From Larsenimonas rhizosphaerae (lineage in GTDB: Bacteria; Pseudomonadota; Gammaproteobacteria; Pseudomonadales; Halomonadaceae): a stretch of 64,000 nt of DNA. A program made the translations under genes and the position numbers. Numbering within the stretch: position 1 is the stretch's first letter; each line of letters starts with the position of its first letter. The stretch covers positions 248,001 through 312,000 of the forward strand of contig NZ_JAMLJK010000002.1 of NCBI RefSeq assembly GCF_023700005.1. Direction: 5' to 3'. Below, in pieces: positions 59,755 through 64,000 of the stretch. The notes under the pieces were generated by a model, which did not search any database, was not told the DNA's origin, and saw nothing but the letters and a program-made list of their open reading frames with translations.

Positions 59755-60210
59755 ATGGCCGATAGGAACCAGGAATTACGCAAGGCAGGCCTCAAGGTCA
59801 CCTTGCCTCGGGTCAAGATCCTCCAGATCCTGGAGGCAACCCGCGAAGAAGAGCTGCACATGAGCGCCGAGGACGTCTACAAGACGCTTCTGGAGCAGGG
59901 AGAAGACGTTGGTCTCGCCACCGTGTATCGCGTTCTGACCCAGTTTGAAGCCGCAGGGCTTGTGGTTCGTCATAACTTTGACGGTGGCCATGCGGTGTTC
60001 GAAATGTCGCAGGAAGAGCACCACGATCATATGCTGTGTCTTGAAACCGGCGAGGTTGTCGAATTCTTTGATGCAGATATCGAGCGTCGCCAGCGTGAGC
60101 TGGCAGAGGAGCGTGGCTTTGAACTGGTAGACCACGCGCTTGTACTTTACGTGCGCCCGAAGGGGTCGACCGCGACGCGCCAGGATGGCAGCGGAGGTGG
60201 GCGCCGCTGA
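59755..60210 (+). CDS. fur: ferric uptake regulator Fur
   Basis: A 151-residue iron-dependent repressor. The N-terminal winged helix contains GLATVYRVLTQFE, and the metal-binding HHDHMLC motif follows in the dimerisation domain. The second Cys of the E. coli CxxC pair is replaced (CLETGEVVEF), as in Pseudomonas-type Fur, and the C-terminus is Gly/Arg-rich. It diverges from bamE. A hairpin (GCCGCTC / GAGCGGC, T6) at about 60236-60260 ends it. Confidence 0.95.
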   Translation: MADRNQELRKAGLKVTLPRVKILQILEATREEELHMSAEDVYKTLLEQGEDVGLATVYRVLTQFEAAGLVVRHNFDGGHAVFEMSQEEHHDHMLCLETGEVVEFFDADIERRQRELAEERGFELVDHALVLYVRPKGSTATRQDGSGGGRR

Positions 60211-60292
60211 AACGTGTCGCAGCCGTTGTAAAAATGCCGCTCTCTCGAGCGGCATTTTTTATGTTCCACTACAGCAATGCTCTGCTGTGAGG

Positions 60293-61969
60293 TTAATGAC
60301 GCTGCCTGGATTGACCGCTTTTCAGCATTTCCCGAGCATGCGCCAGCGTCTGAGGCGACAGATGAATGCCGCCAAGCATGCGCGCCAGCTCCTTGACGCG
60401 GCCCTTGTGGTCGAGGATCAGCATCGACGTGCGGGTATCGCTATCGCCAGTCTGTTTTTCTATATGAAGATGCTGGTGAGCCTGAGCGGCGACCTGTGGC
60501 AGGTGGGTTACACACAATACCTGGCCGCCATGGCCAAGCTGCTGGAGAAGCTGCCCGACAATTTCGGCAGTCGCGCCCGAGATTCCTACATCAACTTCGT
60601 CGAAAACCAGCGTTGAAGTGGGGCTCAATTGTGCGGTAACAACCTGGATGGCAAGACTGATGCGTGACAGCTCACCGCCTGAGGCGACCTTGTGCAACGG
60701 GCGTGAAGGCTGACCGGGGTTGGCACTCATCATGAACTGAATCTGGTCAAGGCCTTCCGGTTGAGGTGTTTCACGTGGCACTACCTCTACGGTAAAACGC
60801 GCCTTTTCCATACCTAGAAAGCGAAGCTGCTCCTGTACACGTTCGGCCATGATCCGGGCACTTTCCATACGACGTGCCGAGATACTGCCAGCCAGTTCAC
60901 GCCATTGATGGCGAAGTGCTTCCGCCTGCTCTTCCAGTGCTGCAATGGTGTCATCTCCCCCTTCCAGCTGCTCCAGCTCATCGGCCAGTCGCTGATGCAG
61001 TGCTACCAGTTCCTCGGGGGCAATATAGTGCTTGCGTGCAATGCCATGGACGCTTCCCAGCCGTTCTTCGACCAGTTGAAGGCGTGAGGGGTCAAGGTCG
61101 ATGTGAGCATGATGCCAGGAAAGTTCGCTGACGGCTTCTTCCAGCTGAATACGCGCATCTTCCATCATGGCCAGCGCGCTTTTGAAGCGTTGCTGTTGCT
61201 CCGTGGGCAGGCTGCCTAGTTGCTGAACAGCACTGGCCAGGCGCGACAGGGCACCCCTGTCCTCCATCGCGCAGTCGTCGATGGCACTCTGGGCGGTCTG
61301 CAGCAACTGGTCGGCGTGAGCAAGCTCTGTCTGCTCGGATTCGAGCTGTGCCAGCTCTCCATCTGCCAGGGCCAGTTGGTCAAGCTCGTCCACCTGATAG
61401 CGCAGTAACTGGCTGCGCGCATCGCGTTCGGCACCATTATCGCGACGATGACGTATATCTCGGCGAAGGGCCTGCCACTGACGATACATCTGCCTTAGCT
61501 CGGTCACTTCCGCCTGGTGATCTGCCAATTCATCCACCAGATGAAGGTGTGTTTCTTCTCGCAGCAACGAGTGATGGGCATGCTGACCGTGTACTTCGAT
61601 CAATAACTCGCTTAGCGCCTTCAGGTCCGCGGCCGTGCTGGCACTGCCGTTGATCCATGCTTTCGAGCGGCCGGAAGCCGTGACCACACGGCGCAGCAGG
61701 CAGTCTTCGGTATCGAGATTGCGTTCGGCAAGCCAGGCAGCGGCTGCAGGCAGTTCACGAATATCAAAACGTGCACTGATATCGGCCTGGGCGGCGCCAT
61801 GGCGAATGCTGCCGGCATCAGCGCGTTCACCCAGGCACAGCGACAGGGCGCCAAGCAGGATGGACTTCCCGGCTCCGGTTTCGCCAGTGATGGCTGTCAT
61901 GCCCTGATGAAACTCGAGCTCGAGGTGTTCAACGATGGCGTAGTGACGTATGGACAGTTGCGACAACAT
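60293..61969 (-). CDS. recN: DNA repair protein RecN
   Basis: A 558-residue SMC-like ATPase for double-strand-break repair. It has N-terminal Walker A GETGAGKS, two long coiled-coil arms around residues 150-370, and C-terminal signature SGGELSRISLA with Walker B LVFDEVDVGISG. Length is normal. A LexA-box-like sequence lies 24 bp upstream, consistent with SOS control known for recN. Confidence 0.96.
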   Translation of the reverse strand: MLSQLSIRHYAIVEHLELEFHQGMTAITGETGAGKSILLGALSLCLGERADAGSIRHGAAQADISARFDIRELPAAAAWLAERNLDTEDCLLRRVVTASGRSKAWINGSASTAADLKALSELLIEVHGQHAHHSLLREETHLHLVDELADHQAEVTELRQMYRQWQALRRDIRHRRDNGAERDARSQLLRYQVDELDQLALADGELAQLESEQTELAHADQLLQTAQSAIDDCAMEDRGALSRLASAVQQLGSLPTEQQQRFKSALAMMEDARIQLEEAVSELSWHHAHIDLDPSRLQLVEERLGSVHGIARKHYIAPEELVALHQRLADELEQLEGGDDTIAALEEQAEALRHQWRELAGSISARRMESARIMAERVQEQLRFLGMEKARFTVEVVPRETPQPEGLDQIQFMMSANPGQPSRPLHKVASGGELSRISLAIQVVTAQLSPTSTLVFDEVDVGISGATAEIVGQLLQQLGHGGQVLCVTHLPQVAAQAHQHLHIEKQTGDSDTRTSMLILDHKGRVKELARMLGGIHLSPQTLAHAREMLKSGQSRQRH

Positions 61970-61992
61970 GAGCAGATCCTGTTGAAAATCAC

Positions 61993-62012
61993 ACTATGGC
62001 TTTTTATACAGT
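61993..62012. promoter_or_regulatory. imperfect LexA box upstream of recN
   Basis: On the minus strand, ACTGTATAAAAAGCCATAGT has one perfect CTGT half and a weak second half, similar in style to the E. coli recN boxes. It lies 24-43 bp before the ATG. Confidence 0.5.
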
Positions 62013-62073
62013 GGTTCTAGGCCGTATTCAATCCTCTACTTGAGGGAAAAGCGCGCATTCATTGCTCCTGGGC

Positions 62074-62103
62074 CTTGAGATTATCACCGGGCTGCCCCAT
62101 CTA
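62074..62103 (+). promoter_or_regulatory. sigma-32 (heat-shock) promoter of grpE-dnaK
   Basis: CTTGAGA (62074-62080), 14 bp, then CCCCATCTA (62095-62103) match the RpoH consensus (CTTGAAA, CCCCATnTA) closely. The site lies 56 bp upstream of the grpE ATG. Confidence 0.85.
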
Positions 62104-62158
62104 TGCACCAAGCCGTTATCAGCCCGTATTACGTATTGCCATGCACGAAGGAGGACGC

Positions 62159-62797
62159 ATGACCGACAAGTCCAGAACATCCATTGATGAAGAGATGCAG
62201 CGTGCCGAGCGTGATGCCGAGCCGCAGCGCATGGAGGATGAGCAGTCGCCGCTGACAGGTGAAACGATCGAGGAAGAGGCCCTTGAGCCGATCGATGGTG
62301 AACTGGAGGGGCAGGATATAGACCCGGAAGCTGATGTTCTCGCCGCACGCGTTGCCGAGCTTGAGGACCAGTTGAAGGCGTCTGAAGAAAAATCCCTGCG
62401 TGCCGCTGCCGAAGCGCAGAATGTTCGCCGCCGCTCCGACCAGGAAGTCGAGAAGGCTCGCAAGTTTGCACTCGAAAAGTTCGTGAAAGAGCTCCTGCCG
62501 GTTGTCGACAGCCTTGAAAAGGCGCTTGAAAGCATGCAGGAAGATGCTTCCGAGACACATCGCGAAGGTGTCTCGATGACGTTGAAAATGCAGGTGGATG
62601 CTCTGGCTCGGTTCGGTGTTGAACAGCTCGACCCCCACGGCGAACCGTTCGACCCGCAATACCATGAAGCCATGACCATGGTGCCGAACCCTGATGTAGA
62701 GCCGAATACCGTGATTGATGTCATGCAGAAAGGGTATCTGCTCAACGGCCGCCTGGTCCGTCCGGCAATGGTTGTGGTCAGCAAGGCCGCTGAATAG
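62159..62797 (+). CDS. grpE: GrpE, nucleotide exchange factor for DnaK
   Basis: A 212-residue GrpE with an acidic disordered N-terminus, a long coiled-coil helix (about residues 60-115) and a C-terminal beta domain ([20 protein letters not shown]). It releases ADP from DnaK. The ATG at 62159 has AAGGAGG upstream; the longer frame to 62075 lies within the promoter. dnaK follows after 101 bp. Confidence 0.96.
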   Translation: MTDKSRTSIDEEMQRAERDAEPQRMEDEQSPLTGETIEEEALEPIDGELEGQDIDPEADVLAARVAELEDQLKASEEKSLRAAAEAQNVRRRSDQEVEKARKFALEKFVKELLPVVDSLEKALESMQEDASETHREGVSMTLKMQVDALARFGVEQLDPHGEPFDPQYHEAMTMVPNPDVEPNTVIDVMQKGYLLNGRLVRPAMVVVSKAAE

Positions 62798-62898
62798 GAA
62801 AAAGGCCCTTGAAAGGGCAAATCCTGGCCCCATATACGCAAACAGACGCGCGGCAATGACCGCACATGATAGAAACGAATCAGCTTTGAGGTGGATAC

Positions 62899-64000
62899 AT
62901 GGGACGCATAATTGGTATTGACCTTGGTACAACCAACTCCTGTGTTGCTGTACTCGACGGCGACAAGACCAAGGTTATCGAAAACGCGGAAGGTACTCGT
63001 ACCACGCCCTCCATCATCGCCTATGCCGATGATGGCGAAACACTGGTAGGTCAGGCGGCCAAGCGCCAGGCCGTGACCAACCCGAACAACACCCTGTACG
63101 CGGTCAAGCGTCTGATCGGCCGCAAGTTCAAGGATGATGTTGTTCAAAAGGACATCAAGATGGTGCCGTATTCCATCGTTGAAGCCGATAATGGCGATGC
63201 CTGGGTTCAGGTCAACGACAAGAAGATGGCCCCCCCGCAGATCAGTGCGGAAGTCCTGAAGAAAATGAAAAAGACCGCCGAGGATTACCTGGGCGAGGAA
63301 GTTACCGAAGCAGTCATTACCGTGCCGGCCTACTTCAACGATTCTCAGCGTCAGGCGACCAAGGATGCCGGCCGTATTGCCGGGCTTGAAGTCAAGCGCA
63401 TCATCAATGAGCCGACAGCGGCAGCGCTGGCCTACGGTATGGATAACGCCCGTGGCGACAAGACTATTGCGGTCTATGACCTGGGTGGCGGTACCTTCGA
63501 TATTTCCATTATCGAAGTCGCTGATGTTGACGGTGAAACGCAGTTTGAAGTTCTGGCTACCAACGGTGATACCTTCCTGGGTGGCGAAGACTTCGACATG
63601 AAGTTGATCGACTATCTTGTCGCTCAGTTCAAATCCGATTCCGGTATCGACCTGTCTGGCGACAGCCTGGCGATGCAGCGTCTGAAGGAAGCTGCTGAAA
63701 AGGCCAAGATCGAGCTGTCTTCCGCGCAGCAGACCGAAGTCAATCTGCCGTATATCACTGCTGACAATACAGGTCCGAAGCACCTGGCGGTCAAGGTGAC
63801 GCGTGCCAAGCTCGAATCCATTGTCGAAGATCTGGTTCAGCGCTCTCTCGCGCCGTGTAAAACAGCCATGCAGGATGCCGGTCTCTCCAACAGCGAGATC
63901 GATGATGTCATTCTGGTCGGTGGCCAGACGCGCATGCCGATGGTTCAGAGCAAGGTCGCCGAGTTCTTTGGCAAGGAAGCGCGCAAGGACGTCAACCCGG
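62899..64000 (+). CDS. dnaK: molecular chaperone DnaK, N-terminal part (cut by window end)
   Basis: The first 367 codons of DnaK, open to the window edge. The actin-like ATPase motifs are intact: [12 protein letters not shown] (phosphate 1), [12 protein letters not shown] (phosphate 2) and [11 protein letters not shown] (adenosine). Hsp70 works with GrpE and J-proteins such as the DjlA encoded at the other end of the window. The substrate-binding half is outside the window. Confidence 0.97.
   Translation, partial: MGRIIGIDLGTTNSCVAVLDGDKTKVIENAEGTRTTPSIIAYADDGETLVGQAAKRQAVTNPNNTLYAVKRLIGRKFKDDVVQKDIKMVPYSIVEADNGDAWVQVNDKKMAPPQISAEVLKKMKKTAEDYLGEEVTEAVITVPAYFNDSQRQATKDAGRIAGLEVKRIINEPTAAALAYGMDNARGDKTIAVYDLGGGTFDISIIEVADVDGETQFEVLATNGDTFLGGEDFDMKLIDYLVAQFKSDSGIDLSGDSLAMQRLKEAAEKAKIELSSAQQTEVNLPYITADNTGPKHLAVKVTRAKLESIVEDLVQRSLAPCKTAMQDAGLSNSEIDDVILVGGQTRMPMVQSKVAEFFGKEARKDVNP

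Noticed and set aside
60224..60236. CGTTGTAAAA motif after fur, similar to the left half of the late promoter sites
   Set aside because: There is no ACA half-site at the right distance, and the motif is next to the fur terminator in host DNA; chance match.
62119..63783. A 554-codon minus-strand frame opposite grpE and dnaK
   Set aside because: It is the known type of long antisense shadow of dnaK; grpE and dnaK on the plus strand have full family motifs, and the antisense product has no protein-like features.

Overview
The window is about 64 kb of chromosome from a gammaproteobacterium that looks like a member of the Halomonas group. That placement is an inference from the gene content and order: recN, fur, bamE, rnfH, ratA, smpB and ssrA together, a glutathione-independent formaldehyde dehydrogenase, and high-GC codon use. 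No ribosomal RNA is present, so the genus is not proven. Almost all of it falls into three parts: a left housekeeping flank (1-17021), a complete P2-like prophage (17022-51634), and a right part (51635-64000) that begins with a small accessory island and returns to housekeeping genes at ssrA.

Left flank. It holds the end of a sulfatase-like gene, djlA, a DksA-like zinc-finger gene, an old-yellow-enzyme reductase, fdhA, an NlpE-like lipoprotein, radA, selD, several small enzymes, the operon hisB-hisH-hisA-hisF, an asmA-type gene, mutY, yggX, and a tRNA operon Phe-Gln-Thr. SelD has serine where the E. coli catalytic Cys17 sits. A neighbouring glutamine-amidotransferase-like protein has lost its nucleophile cysteine.

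Prophage. The 3' part of tRNA-Thr(TGT) is duplicated as a 51-bp perfect direct repeat (17022-17072 and 51584-51634), giving an element of 34.56 kb. One leftward operon, tightly chained by ATGA overlaps, runs from regulators at 23.7 kb through two Ogr/Delta zinc-finger genes, the replication nuclease A and several microproteins to the integrase. A LexA-type CI repressor diverges from it. Next comes a lysogenic-conversion zone (24.6-28.1 kb) of small exported or membrane proteins, an SOS-box-driven UmuD-like protein without catalytic residues, and HicAB. The late genes keep the P2 operon order: FI-FII-E/E'-T-U-D, V-W-J-I-H-G, O-N-M-L-X-holin-lysozyme-Rz/Rz1-R-S, and divergent P-Q. Three TGT-N13-ACA dyads lie upstream of these operons and are probably the Ogr-activated late promoters. 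A P2-like cos site (51273-51291) lies beyond Q and a Dam methylase. Compared with P2, the att/int end has moved next to cos. Cargo genes include a low-GC OLD-family ATPase/TOPRIM nuclease (35656-37590) at the place where P2 carries its fun(Z) exclusion gene, and a membrane protein inserted between U and T.

Right part. Just outside attR are a second, different CI-type repressor and a third Ogr/Delta gene, diverging from each other; they look like the control region of an older P2-like phage or a P4-like satellite. An ATP-grasp/flippase pair, an orphan vsr and a cytochrome b561 follow. Between b561 and ssrA is a 151-bp segment that matches, nearly without gaps, the end of the prophage Q gene and the Q-dam junction, so it is probably a trace of another related phage beside a second classic integration target. 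After ssrA come smpB, ratA, rnfH, bamE, fur, recN, grpE (with a sigma-32-like promoter) and the start of dnaK, cut by the window end.
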